DNA of 8,742 nucleotides from Chloroflexota bacterium (GTDB taxonomy: Bacteria; Chloroflexota; Limnocylindria; Limnocylindrales; CSP1-4). This document shows, piece after piece, positions 1 to 5,792 of this stretch; the first letter of the stretch is position 1, and each line of letters starts with the position of its first letter. The stretch spans positions 1-8,742 of the forward strand of contig JAJYGO010000496.1 of NCBI GenBank assembly GCA_021785115.1, given 5' to 3'. The translations under genes were made by a program, and so were the position numbers. The notes below the pieces were generated by a model. The model did no database searches and was not told where the DNA came from. It saw only the letters and a program-made list of their open reading frames with translations.

Positions 1-1
1 C

Positions 2-154
2 ATGTGGGCCGAGCTGGAGAAGCTGCCTCGGACCGGCGGGCGCATCCCGACGCTGATCGTCTCGGAGCGCCACGGCCACCAGGGCAAGGCGACGCGCCGG
101 CTCGTCATCCGCGAGTACGACGACGATGTCGCGCTCCACGGTGAGCGGCCATGA
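2..154 (+). CDS. C-terminal end of an upstream phage gene (partial)
   Basis: An open frame enters from the left edge and ends at a TGA that overlaps the next start as ATGA. About 50 residues are visible, including the segments GGRIPTLIVSERHG and RRLVIREYDDD. The ATG at position 2 is probably internal, since the frame may continue left of the window. The pattern of a hydrophobic strand after a Gly/Arg turn, followed by a basic stretch and a second strand, is reminiscent of the tail of small phage nuclease or Holliday-junction-resolvase-like proteins. That is only an impression and too little is visible to name the family. The 4-nt overlap suggests translational coupling to the helicase-methyltransferase gene. 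Confidence 0.6.
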   Translation: MWAELEKLPRTGGRIPTLIVSERHGHQGKATRRLVIREYDDDVALHGERP

Positions 155-2358
155 CGCACGTCCACGACAGCCGATACGCGGACTTCCTCGCCTCAAAGCG
201 CGCCATCGTCTCGCCGGTCGGTCGGTCCGTCGCGGATGCCGCGATCCATCCGCTGCTATTCCCGTTCCAGCGGGATCTGACTCGCTGGGCGGTGCGCAAG
301 GGCCGGGCCGCGCTGTTCGCGGACACGGGACTCGGCAAGACGTTCATACAACTCGAATGGGCGCGGCTGATTGGCGAGCGGACGCTGATCGTGGCGCCGC
401 TGTCCGTGGCGCGGCAGACCGTCCGCGAAGCCGCCAGGATCGGGCTCCAAGTCACCTACACGCGCGGCGAGCACGTAGATGGCATCGCCATCACGAACTA
501 CGAGATGGTGGAGCACTTTGATCCGTCCGAGTACGGCGCGGTTGTGCTGGATGAGTCGAGCATCCTGAAGGCGCTGGACGGCAAGAGTCGGCGCCGGCTG
601 ACGGAGATGTTCGCGGCCACGCCGTTCCGGCTCTGCTGCACGGCGACGCCTGCGCCGAACGACATCGCCGAGATCGGCAATCACGCCGAGTTCTTGGGCA
701 TCATGACGAACGCCGAGATGCTGTCCGCGTTCTTCGTCCACGGCGATCTCGACGGACCCGGAGAACGGCAGGGCTGGCGCCTCAAAGGCCATGCGGAAAA
801 TGCCTTCTTCCGATGGCTTGCTTCGTGGGGCATGGCTGTGCGGAAGCCGTCCGATCTCGGCTATGAGGATGACGGCTTCGTGCTACCTGAGCTTGTGATC
901 CGGCCTGACTTCGTGGAGGCGGACTATGTACCGGACGGGCAGCTCTTCTTCGCTGGGCTGAAGGGCATCACGGACCGTAGTCGCGTGCGGCGTGCGACGA
1001 CGCGTGACCGCTGTGAGCGGGCCGCGCAGATCGTGAATGCATCCGACGAGCAGTGGATCGTGTGGCACGGCCTGAACGACGAAGGCTACGCCCTACGCGA
1101 CCTCATCGCGGACTCTTGCCTAGTGGAGGGATCGCAGTCGCCGGAGAACAAGGCGGCGGCACTCGAAGGGTTCCAAGACGGCGCGTATCGCGTGCTGATC
1201 ACGAAGCCGCGCATCGCTGGGTTCGGTATGAACTTCCAGAACGCGCATCGGATGGCATTCGTCGGCTTGTCGGACTCCTGGGAGGCCTACTACCAGTGCG
1301 TGCGTCGCATGTGGCGGTTTGGACAGACCGAATCCGTCACGGCCACTGTCGTGCTCTCCGATGCCGAAGCCGCCATCTACGAGAACGTGCTGCGCAAGGA
1401 GCGGGAGGCTCAGGACATGCAGGAGCGGCTACTGGCGCACGTCGCAGCGTTCGAGCGCGACGAGATTGAGGGCCGACCGTCCGAGTTTGAGTACGCCGAG
1501 TCGGAGGTCCGGCGACGGAACTGGACGATGATGTTGGGCGACAGCATCGAACGCATGGCCGAGGTCGGCACGGCGACCGTCGATCTCTCGGTATTCTCGC
1601 CGCCGTTCCGGTCGCTGTTCACCTATTCGCCGTCCGAGCGCGACATTGGCAACGTCCGCGACCAGACTGAGTTCGACCAGCACATCGGCTTCCTGATCGA
1701 CCAGCTGCTGCGCGTGACGAAGCCGGGACGGAACTGCGCCGTCCATGTGCAGCAAGTTCCGACCACGCAGGCGCACGATGGCGTCACGGGGCTGTCGGAT
1801 TTCCGGGGCGATGTGGTACGCGCATTCGTGTCACGCGGCTGGATCTTCCACGGCGAGGTGACGATCGACAAGGACCCCCAGGCGCAGGCAATCCGCACCA
1901 AAGCGAAGGGCCTGCTGTTCGTCCAGAAGGAGCGCGACCGGGCATGGCTCCGGCCTGCGTTTGCCGACTACATTCTCGTGTTCCGTGCGCCCGGAGAGAA
2001 CGCCGTCCCGATCACGGGCGATCAGATCACGAACGACGAATGGATCGAATGGGCGCGGCCGATCTGGTACGGCATCCGCGAGTCGGAGACGCTGAACGCC
2101 GCCGAGGCGCGTGAAGAAAGAGATGAGCGACACATCGCGGCACTCCAGCTGGAGACGATCCGCCGCTGTATCAAGCTTTGGTCCAATCCCGGCGACCTTG
2201 TGCTCGATCCGTTCGCGGGCATCGGCTCGACGGGCTATGTCGCCGTGCAGAATGGCCGTCGTTTCATCGGCTGCGAGTTGAAGCGGTCCTATTTCGAGGC
2301 GGCGTGCCGGAATATCGCGCGGGCGGATGCGGTCCTCACGCTGTGGGACATGGCATGA
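151..2358 (+). CDS. SNF2-like helicase fused to beta-class DNA methyltransferase
   Basis: This 735-residue protein has two catalytic halves. The N-terminal half is a superfamily 2 (SNF2/DEAD-like) ATPase: Walker A DTGLGKT at 58-64, DESS at 134-137 in the Walker B position, TATP at 164-167 (motif III), and an arginine-finger-type motif VI (RRMWRFGQ) near 385-391. The C-terminal half is an N4-cytosine/N6-adenine methyltransferase in beta order: catalytic motif IV SPPF at 483-486, then SAM-binding motif I DPFAGIGSTG at 686-695. SPPF instead of the usual SPPY or DPPY is noteworthy. The segment after it (SLFTYS, then a GNV/RD region and VTKPGR) is typical of phage DNA methylases as I recall them. 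The likely role is modification of phage DNA, with the ATPase acting as a translocase; the target is unknown. The start is chosen by the ATGA overlap with the upstream gene and GGTGAG 5 nt before the ATG. The stop overlaps the next ATG in the same way. Confidence 0.93.
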   Translation: MTHVHDSRYADFLASKRAIVSPVGRSVADAAIHPLLFPFQRDLTRWAVRKGRAALFADTGLGKTFIQLEWARLIGERTLIVAPLSVARQTVREAARIGLQVTYTRGEHVDGIAITNYEMVEHFDPSEYGAVVLDESSILKALDGKSRRRLTEMFAATPFRLCCTATPAPNDIAEIGNHAEFLGIMTNAEMLSAFFVHGDLDGPGERQGWRLKGHAENAFFRWLASWGMAVRKPSDLGYEDDGFVLPELVIRPDFVEADYVPDGQLFFAGLKGITDRSRVRRATTRDRCERAAQIVNASDEQWIVWHGLNDEGYALRDLIADSCLVEGSQSPENKAAALEGFQDGAYRVLITKPRIAGFGMNFQNAHRMAFVGLSDSWEAYYQCVRRMWRFGQTESVTATVVLSDAEAAIYENVLRKEREAQDMQERLLAHVAAFERDEIEGRPSEFEYAESEVRRRNWTMMLGDSIERMAEVGTATVDLSVFSPPFRSLFTYSPSERDIGNVRDQTEFDQHIGFLIDQLLRVTKPGRNCAVHVQQVPTTQAHDGVTGLSDFRGDVVRAFVSRGWIFHGEVTIDKDPQAQAIRTKAKGLLFVQKERDRAWLRPAFADYILVFRAPGENAVPITGDQITNDEWIEWARPIWYGIRESETLNAAEAREERDERHIAALQLETIRRCIKLWSNPGDLVLDPFAGIGSTGYVAVQNGRRFIGCELKRSYFEAACRNIARADAVLTLWDMA

Positions 2359-2468
2359 CGGCGCAACCGGATCCCTACATCCGCGTGTACTACCGCATCG
2401 CCGACGATCCGCGCTTCGAGAGCGTCTACGGCTGCGACGCTGCGCTAGCGGCCAGGCGCCGGTCGTGA
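2355..2468 (+). pseudogene. 37-codon remnant of a DPYIRVYY-type phage protein
   Basis: The ATG overlaps the stop of the methyltransferase gene (ATGA) and the frame closes after 37 codons. Residues 6-31 contain DPYIRVYYRIADDPRFESVY followed by a D-A-A-L-A segment. I recall this as the N-terminus of a phage protein family of roughly 100-250 residues, in which the D-A-A-L segment continues into a leucine-rich helix. Here the sequence after the AALA turns to RRRS and stops, so the gene is probably truncated by deletion or frameshift. The full family length is from memory. A genuine small protein cannot be excluded, because the stop forms a GTGA overlap with a following GTG, the same arrangement as elsewhere in the operon. 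Confidence 0.5.
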
Positions 2469-2610
2469 CGACCTGCGGCTGCGCCGGACCTCCGCGCAAG
2501 GTGATCGACCTGAGTCCGCAGCTCTGGGAGGCCGTCAGCGGCATGAGCACCGCCGAACGCTGGCGCTACGGCGTGACCAGCGTGTCCATCGTGATCGAGG
2601 GAGGGCATCG
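2465..2610 (+). pseudogene. Coding-like frame without a proper stop (small hypothetical, probably broken)
   Basis: From the GTG at 2465, which overlaps the preceding TGA, the frame gives a protein-like run of about 48 residues. It includes VIDLSPQLWEAVSGMSTAER and then WRYGVTSVSIVIEGGHR. It looks genuine up to about 2610 but meets no stop there. The frame stays open to 2992, and beyond 2610 it becomes Arg/Gly/Pro-rich translation that is plainly a shadow of the next gene. In this operon a gene would be expected to end in a TGA overlapping the GTG at 2610, and that TGA is one frame away. A single-base indel or sequencing error would explain this. The end given is where coding character ceases, not a real stop. 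Function unknown. Confidence 0.4.
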
Positions 2611-3080
2611 TGACACCGGATCTGGAGGCCATCGCGGCCGAGGCTCGCGAGTTGCCGTCGTATGTGCGCGGCGTGCTGCTGGCGTTCATGGAACCCGACG
2701 ACCCGCGACTGGCGCGGATCGTGCAGTACGTCGAGACGGGAGTCGCCGCCCTCCGCGCCGCCGAGCCGCCCGCTGGCACGCGCCTGATCCTCGCGTCCGA
2801 GGACCTGCTCGCGTTCTTCGGCACCCGGACCGAGGACGGCGACCGCCTCACCGCCGAGTGGGGCGAGCGGAAGCCCGAGGGCTGGTACGAGCCGGTCTTC
2901 ACGCGCCACGCCGACGACAACCCGCTCCGCGCCGCCGAGGAGCGCGAGGCGCGGCTGCATCGTGTGGGAGAACGCTTCGCAGACGATCTTGACACGGCGG
3001 GGCTGCTCGATTGGGCCGACCGCTTGCGGGCGGAATGGCGTGCCGCCCTCGCCAGCATGGAGGAGGGAGCCACGCCATGA
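2610..3080 (+). CDS. Modular hypothetical protein (156 aa)
   Basis: The GTG start follows GGAGG by about 5 nt. The protein is acidic, helical and soluble-looking, with no membrane segment. It is built from pieces seen in other genes here. The N-terminus (M-T-P-D-LEAIAA) matches the gene at 3626. Residues 106-116 (LRAAEEREARL) are encoded by a 34-bp stretch identical to one in that gene. The C-terminus ends in AALASMEEGATP, a variant of the recurrent ALASTEEP tail. The middle part, including ASEDLLAFFGTRTEDGDRLT and GWYEPVFTRH, is specific to this gene. The stop overlaps the next ATG as ATGA. I do not recognise a function; an accessory phage protein with one variable core and shared ends is the best description. 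Confidence 0.8.
   Translation: MTPDLEAIAAEARELPSYVRGVLLAFMEPDDPRLARIVQYVETGVAALRAAEPPAGTRLILASEDLLAFFGTRTEDGDRLTAEWGERKPEGWYEPVFTRHADDNPLRAAEEREARLHRVGERFADDLDTAGLLDWADRLRAEWRAALASMEEGATP
2925..2958 (+). repeat. 34-bp coding repeat (LRAAEEREARL), copy 1
   Basis: This is identical to 3878-3911 over 34 bp and in the same reading frame relative to the protein. A diverged third relative is near 5030-5066 (AIAAEQEVARLRD). Confidence 0.85.
3042..3080 (+). repeat. Coding/RBS boundary element, copy A
   Basis: This variant encodes ALASMEEGATP and carries GGAGGAGGGAG 7 nt before the ATG at 3077. It has a 3-nt insertion relative to the 39-bp form at 5754-5792 and one base change that turns Thr to Met. 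Confidence 0.8.
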
Positions 3081-3391
3081 ATGAACCGCTGGCCGCCGAC
3101 CTCGCCATCGCGGCCGCGTTCGTCAACGCGGAGCGGGCGCGGGATGGCGACCGGGACGAGCAGAGCCTCGATGCAGCGGTGCAGGCGTTCCGCCGCTCGC
3201 TGGAGCGGGACGGGTGGGCCGTCGCGCAGGCGCTCACCCCTGAGCGGCTGGCGAAGGCGCTAGCGAAGTGGTGGGCCAGCGATGGGTCCATGCCCGGCAC
3301 CGGCTCATGGGAGGCCGATGGCGGCTGGTCTGCCGATGCCGCCGCCATCCTCGCCGCCCTCGCCAGCACGGAGGAGCCACGTCATGAGTGA
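3077..3391 (+). CDS. Small hypothetical protein with duplicated C-terminal module (104 aa)
   Basis: The ATG lies 7 nt after the strong site GGAGGAGGGAG and overlaps the previous stop (ATGA). Residues 1-55 are unique (start M-N-E-P-L-A-A-D). Residues 56-100 begin E-R-L-A-K-A-L, contain WWASDGSMPGTGSW, and end ALASTEEP. They are identical in protein sequence to residues 42-86 of the gene at 5785. The aromatic- and glycine-rich stretch followed by a helix (ADAAAILAAL) looks like a small folded domain, but I do not recognise it. The last residues are RHE, and the coding end overlaps the next start by 8 nt (ATGAGTGA). Function unknown. Confidence 0.82.
   Translation: MNEPLAADLAIAAAFVNAERARDGDRDEQSLDAAVQAFRRSLERDGWAVAQALTPERLAKALAKWWASDGSMPGTGSWEADGGWSADAAAILAALASTEEPRHE
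3242..3378 (+). repeat. 137-bp dispersed repeat, copy 1
   Basis: This encodes the C-terminal 45-residue module of the gene at 3077. It matches 5908-6044 at 133 of 137 positions by eye, and all four differences fall at third codon positions and are synonymous. It contains the start of a boundary element. Confidence 0.9.
3353..3391 (+). repeat. Coding/RBS boundary element, copy B
   Basis: This 39-bp copy encodes AALASTEEPRHE and a stop. GGAGGAG at 3370-3376 is the ribosome binding site of the gene starting at 3384. It differs from copy 5754-5792 at a single base. Confidence 0.88.
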
Positions 3392-3629
3392 GGCCATGAC
3401 TGCGGTCGAGCCCGCCAAGGGGCAGCACTACCTCTGCCGGGGTTACAAGTCGCGCGAGGCGGCCATCGAGGAAGCCCGTCGTTCGCTGCGCTACGCGGCC
3501 GATCAGGCGCTGCAGGCACTGTTCGCCATTGACGCGGGTCAGGTCCGGGTCTTCCACCAGCGCGGCATCTACGTCCCGACGCGTCGTCAGGAGTTGATCG
3601 CTCTCGCCAGCACGGAGGAGCCGACGTGA
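3384..3629 (+). CDS. Small hypothetical protein (81 aa) ending in the ALASTEEP tail
   Basis: The ATG at 3384 lies 7 nt after GGAGGAG, inside the previous gene's coding end, with an 8-nt overlap. The 81-residue product has the segment GQHYLCRGYKSREAAIEEAR, a helical stretch (SLRYAADQALQALFAIDAGQ) and a short beta-like segment (VRVFHQRGIYVP), then ELIALASTEEPT. The pattern suggests a small alpha/beta protein; no family is recognised. Its stop overlaps the following GTG (GTGA), 5 nt after another GGAGGAG. Its only similarity to the neighbours is the shared tail. Confidence 0.78.
   Translation: MSEAMTAVEPAKGQHYLCRGYKSREAAIEEARRSLRYAADQALQALFAIDAGQVRVFHQRGIYVPTRRQELIALASTEEPT
3600..3629 (+). repeat. 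Coding/RBS boundary element, copy C
   Basis: This shorter copy encodes ALASTEEPT, with GGAGGAG at 3614-3620 placed 5 nt before the GTG at 3626. A decayed relative lies at the end of the following gene (about 4024-4075, tail TEEPR with GGAAGAG). Confidence 0.82.
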
Positions 3630-4075
3630 CATCGGAACTGGAGGCCATCGCGGCATTGCTGGCGGATACCACGCCGCGACCGTGGTTCGTGCCGTTCGAT
3701 TACGACGCTGAGGCCGACGCGACCGCGATCCATGCGGGTGAGCCGGACTCGATCAATGAGGGGGTAGTGGCGTGGACGGTGCGCGAGGGGACCCCGTCTG
3801 GCAGTCGCGAAGAGACCGAGCGGAACGCCGCCCTGATCGTGGCCGCTGTCAACGCCCTGCCCGTCCTCCTCGACGCCCTCCGCGCCGCCGAGGAGCGCGA
3901 GGCGCGGCTGCGGTCCGAAGTTCGGGACGCGGTGAACGACCTCGCCCTGTACGGCGACCACCGCCAGTCGTGCGGAGTCACGGGCTTCGTCCTCCCGGTT
4001 CCCGAGTGCTCCTGCGGCTTCGATGTGGCGCTCGCCCGAGAGCCCCGTCCCGTCCGGACGGAAGAGCCGCGATGA
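3626..4075 (+). CDS. TPxPW-type (Ea22-like) phage accessory protein (149 aa)
   Basis: The GTG lies 5 nt after GGAGGAG and overlaps the preceding stop. The product has the layout of a common class of phage accessory proteins loosely called Ea22-like: an N-terminal helix (LEAIAALLA), the motif TTPRPW at 15-20, a variable beta-rich section, then a helix with NAALIVAAVNALPVLLDAL at about 67-85. It next has LRAAEEREARL (86-96), identical at DNA level to residues 106-116 of the gene at 2610. It ends with a Cys-containing stretch (C116, C128, C130) and a degenerate tail, RTEEPR. That class has no firmly known biochemical role. The ATGA at the end overlaps the truncated Dam-like gene, and the degenerate tail supplies GGAAGAG as its ribosome binding site. 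The family call is from motif recall. Confidence 0.8.
   Translation: MTSELEAIAALLADTTPRPWFVPFDYDAEADATAIHAGEPDSINEGVVAWTVREGTPSGSREETERNAALIVAAVNALPVLLDALRAAEEREARLRSEVRDAVNDLALYGDHRQSCGVTGFVLPVPECSCGFDVALAREPRPVRTEEPR
3878..3911 (+). repeat. 34-bp coding repeat (LRAAEEREARL), copy 2
   Basis: This is a perfect match to 2925-2958. The two host genes also share their first 28 bp (2610-2637 and 3626-3653) with two mismatches. Confidence 0.85.
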
Positions 4076-4557
4076 GGAGCAACGTGGCGCGCTGGCGTCC
4101 GCCGCACAGCGAGGCGAACGTCTACCTGACGCCTGCCTATGTCCTCGAAGCCGTCCGGGCAGCCTTCGGTGGCTCGATCGGGCTCGATCCGTGTACCGAG
4201 CCGGACAACCCGACCGGCGCAGAGCGGTTCTACGCGCTTCCGACCAACGGGCTGGCTGAGTCGTGGGACGCCTCGACGATCTGGTGCAATCCGCCCTACG
4301 GCGATGCCCGCACTCCTTGGGTTCGTCGCTGCATCGAGGTCGGGCAGGCCGGTCGCTCGGCCGTCCGGCATCACCGTCGAGGAGAAGCACCGCTGGCTTC
4401 CGGCCAACTGCCCGAAGGCCGAGGAGCACGACCCGCTGCCGGCCGACTTCGACCCGTACCGCGTCCCGGTGTCGCGGACGCACGTGCAGGCTGTCCACGA
4501 GCCCTGCGGGCTCTGGATGAAGTGGCTGCGGCGATGATCCCGCGCTGGTGGAGCTGA
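4072..4557 (+). pseudogene. Truncated phage Dam-type DNA N6-adenine methyltransferase
   Basis: The start overlaps the previous stop (ATGA), with GGAAGAG 5 nt upstream. Residues 1-94 match the N-terminal half of phage Dam-like adenine methyltransferases: a TPAYVLEAVRAAFG entry, LDPCTEP at 38-44, an ERFYA segment, and WCNPPYG with the catalytic NPPY at 73-76, then WVRRCIEVGQAG. After about residue 94 (near 4351) the methyltransferase sequence ends abruptly. The frame runs on as Arg/Gly/Pro-rich translation to a chance stop at 4555-4557. From the same point another frame carries a different, real-looking protein end. The gene is therefore probably cut by a deletion and unlikely to be active, because the strands after the catalytic motif are missing. 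Intact family members are, from memory, clearly longer than 94 residues. Confidence 0.72.
4354..4537 (+). pseudogene. 3' remnant of an unidentified gene fused out of frame to the Dam fragment
   Basis: From about 4354 the frame one base ahead of the Dam frame gives a protein-like sequence. It includes RPSGITVEEKHRWLPANCPK, then DPLPADFDPYRVPVSRTH and a C-terminal HEPCGLWMKWLRR, stopping at 4535-4537. It has balanced composition and a credible C-terminus, unlike the Dam frame over the same bases. No start codon or ribosome binding site belongs to it here, so its 5' end has been lost and the left boundary is approximate. The stop overlaps an ATG at 4534, but that frame closes after 7 codons (MIPRWWS), so a further neighbour may also have been damaged. 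Family unknown. Confidence 0.6.
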
Positions 4558-4570
4558 CGTGGAGGGGTCG

Positions 4571-4864
4571 ATGAAGGAGTCGGGAACGATCACAGTGTCC
4601 GGGCCGCTGCGGCCGGCCCACGCCCACTCGCACCTGTTCGCCTGCACGAGCACCGAGCCGTGCGAGCTGGGGGAGCCGCACGTCTGCGTCCCCGACGAGG
4701 CTGCGCTGGCGCGGTGGCTGCGGCGAGCACCGGTACGACGACTGTTCGCTCGTCACCTCGGCGGTGGTGCCGCGCCGAACGAGGCGTACCTGCAGATGGC
4801 GACGACGCTGCTCGATGCCGTGGCAACCGAGGTCGCCACGAAGCCGTGGATGGGCTCTCGATGA
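4571..4864 (+). CDS. Small Cys/His-containing hypothetical protein (97 aa)
   Basis: The ATG at 4571 lies 5 nt after GGAGG in the run GGAGGGG. A GTG at 4559, with its own GGTGGAG 5 nt upstream, would add four residues, so the start is not fully settled. C25, C31, H37 and C39 lie close together in FACTSTEPC and EPHVC, which could form a small metal site. A helical region (DEAALARWLRR, then APNEAYLQMATTLLDAVA) follows. The stop overlaps the next ATG (ATGA). No family is recognised. Unlike most neighbours it lacks the ALASTEEP tail. Confidence 0.65.
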   Translation: MKESGTITVSGPLRPAHAHSHLFACTSTEPCELGEPHVCVPDEAALARWLRRAPVRRLFARHLGGGAAPNEAYLQMATTLLDAVATEVATKPWMGSR

Positions 4865-5265
4865 ACGAGATCGAGGCCATCGCGGCACGGGACGCGGCGG
4901 TAGCAACCATCGGGGGCACACACACGCTGTCCGAAGGCCACGACTGCTACCGCTGCGCTGCTGCCGACCGCCACGTCCTCCTCGCGCTGCTCAAGGACGC
5001 GCAGGACGACGAGGAGGCGCAGATCATCCGCGCCATCGCCGCCGAGCAGGAGGTGGCGCGGCTGCGGGACTTGCGGCTGGACGAGTTCGACATCGACGGG
5101 GCTCGGCAACGCAACGCCGAATGGCTTGCCGCTCGCGAAGCGGAGGCGGGTCCGTGGGAGCGCGCCGCAGCAAACGACCGCTACGAGTTGCTCGCGGCAC
5201 TCGACGCCGCCCTCGCCAGCACGGAGGAGCCAGCCCCGACCGAGCCGGAGGCCGAGCGGCCGTGA
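4861..5265 (+). CDS. Modular helical hypothetical protein (134 aa) with ALASTEEP near its end
   Basis: The ATG overlaps the upstream stop. The N-terminus (MNEIEAIAAR) resembles the shared N-terminal module of the genes at 2610 and 3626. Residues 27-32 are HDCYRC, a CxxC pair, within a segment that reads as a start to a long helix (AADRHVLLALLKDAQDDEEA). The section near 58-72, AIAAEQEVARLRD, is a diverged relative of the LRAAEEREARL module. The protein ends AALASTEEP plus a Pro/Glu-rich extension of about 10 residues. It is mostly acidic and helical, and coiled coil is possible at 45-75. The stop forms GTGA with the next start. Function unknown. Confidence 0.78.
   Translation: MNEIEAIAARDAAVATIGGTHTLSEGHDCYRCAAADRHVLLALLKDAQDDEEAQIIRAIAAEQEVARLRDLRLDEFDIDGARQRNAEWLAAREAEAGPWERAAANDRYELLAALDAALASTEEPAPTEPEAERP
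5206..5232 (+). repeat. Coding/RBS boundary element, copy D
   Basis: This encodes ALASTEEP in the gene at 4861. The coding frame continues for 10 more residues, so GGAGGAG here is about 35 nt from the next start and is not positioned to serve it. Confidence 0.8.
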
Positions 5266-5486
5266 GCGAGCGGGTGATTATGAGCGAGGAGGAGATAGCA
5301 GAGGGACGTCGCCTGCACGCGGAGAGGGGACGCATTCCGGGGTTGTGTCGGACATGCGGCCTGTACGCCGTGAACGTTGTGCATGACCCGCCCGAGTATC
5401 GAGCGTGGCAGATCGAGCACGTCTACCACATGGACTACTACACGTGGGCGGACGTCGGTTACCACCCGTTCGAGCCCGAGCCATGA
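5262..5486 (+). CDS. Small CxxC hypothetical protein (74 aa)
   Basis: The GTG at 5262 overlaps the preceding TGA and follows GGAGG by about 10 nt. An ATG at 5280 would give a 68-residue form and is a possible alternative. An N-terminal acidic helix (MSEEEIAEGRRLHAERGR) leads to CRTC at 29-32. After that comes an aromatic- and His-rich section (EYRAWQIEHVYHMDYYTW) and the end GYHPFEPEP. The CxxC with several histidines suggests a small metal-binding fold, but only one Cys pair is present. The stop overlaps the following ATG (ATGA). Function unknown. Confidence 0.68.
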   Translation: MSERVIMSEEEIAEGRRLHAERGRIPGLCRTCGLYAVNVVHDPPEYRAWQIEHVYHMDYYTWADVGYHPFEPEP

Positions 5487-5524
5487 AGCCCGCCATCCTC
5501 GCCGCCCTGCGAGACGAGCCATGA
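5483..5524 (+). pseudogene. 13-codon micro-ORF, remnant of a cassette boundary
   Basis: MKPAILAALRDEP is encoded between two ATGA overlaps. Its DNA matches the last part of the duplicated module and boundary element: an 18-bp run, CGCCATCCTCGCCGCCCT, is shared with the end of the gene at 3077, after which the copy is shortened to CGAGACGAGCCATGA. It is best read as the 3' end of a former gene whose body was deleted, leaving just enough to hand ribosomes to the next gene. Translation as a leader-like peptide is possible but unproven. Confidence 0.45.
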
Positions 5525-5730
5525 TCTACGCCGGGGATGAGATCTACGGCGACGACATCACGTCGGGCTTCGACGATGACGAGCCACGCCGCTGCCGCCT
5601 CTGCGACGGCGAACTCGGCCCGAACGACTTCGATCTCTGCCGGGACTGCACGGGACTTCGCGGCTGCCCGGACGACATCTGCCACGGGCTCGGGTACTGC
5701 ATGCATGTCTGGGGAGACACGGCGCCATGA
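5521..5730 (+). CDS. Small cysteine-rich zinc-ribbon-like protein (69 aa)
   Basis: The ATG overlaps the end of the 13-codon micro-ORF. An acidic N-terminus (residues 1-22, many Asp) leads into a Cys-rich core: C25xxC28, C40xxC43, then C49, C54 and C60, with H55 nearby. Two CxxC pairs separated by 11 residues is a classic four-Cys zinc-ribbon arrangement, and the later Cys/His could form a second site. Such proteins in phages may bind nucleic acid or a host protein, but nothing here specifies which. No strong ribosome binding site precedes the ATG, so translation probably depends on coupling. The stop overlaps the next ATG. Confidence 0.72.
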   Translation: MIYAGDEIYGDDITSGFDDDEPRRCRLCDGELGPNDFDLCRDCTGLRGCPDDICHGLGYCMHVWGDTAP

Positions 5731-5792
5731 TTTGGGCCGCGCAGCGTGCTCGTGCCGCCCTCGCCAGCACGGAGGAGCCACGCCATGAGTGA
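5727..5792 (+). pseudogene. 21-codon micro-ORF consisting mostly of a boundary element
   Basis: After nine leading codons (MIWAAQRAR) the remaining codons encode AALASTEEPRHE and a stop. The last 39 bp (5754-5792) match the end of the gene at 3077 (3353-3391) at 38 of 39 positions, including GGAGGAG and the 8-nt ATGAGTGA overlap with the next gene. This looks like a boundary element without a gene body, left by deletion or delivered by recombination. Its functional part may be only the ribosome binding site for the gene at 5785. Confidence 0.45.
5754..5792 (+). repeat. Coding/RBS boundary element, copy E
   Basis: This 39-bp copy forms most of the 21-codon micro-ORF. GGAGGAG at 5771-5777 serves the ATG at 5785. 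Confidence 0.88.

Noticed and set aside
2327..2992. A 221-codon frame spanning the end of the methyltransferase and most of the 2610 gene
   Set aside because: Only about 2465-2610 looks like protein; the rest is Arg-rich shadow translation of better genes.
4534..4557. A 7-codon frame (MIPRWWS) after the Dam/remnant fusion
   Set aside because: It is too short to support; it may be the start of a deleted gene or chance.
3587..4921. A 444-codon open frame on the - strand
   Set aside because: It is a shadow: Arg/Pro/Ser-rich, no ribosome binding site logic, and antiparallel to several genes with coherent overlaps and recognisable motifs. Long antisense frames are expected at high GC.
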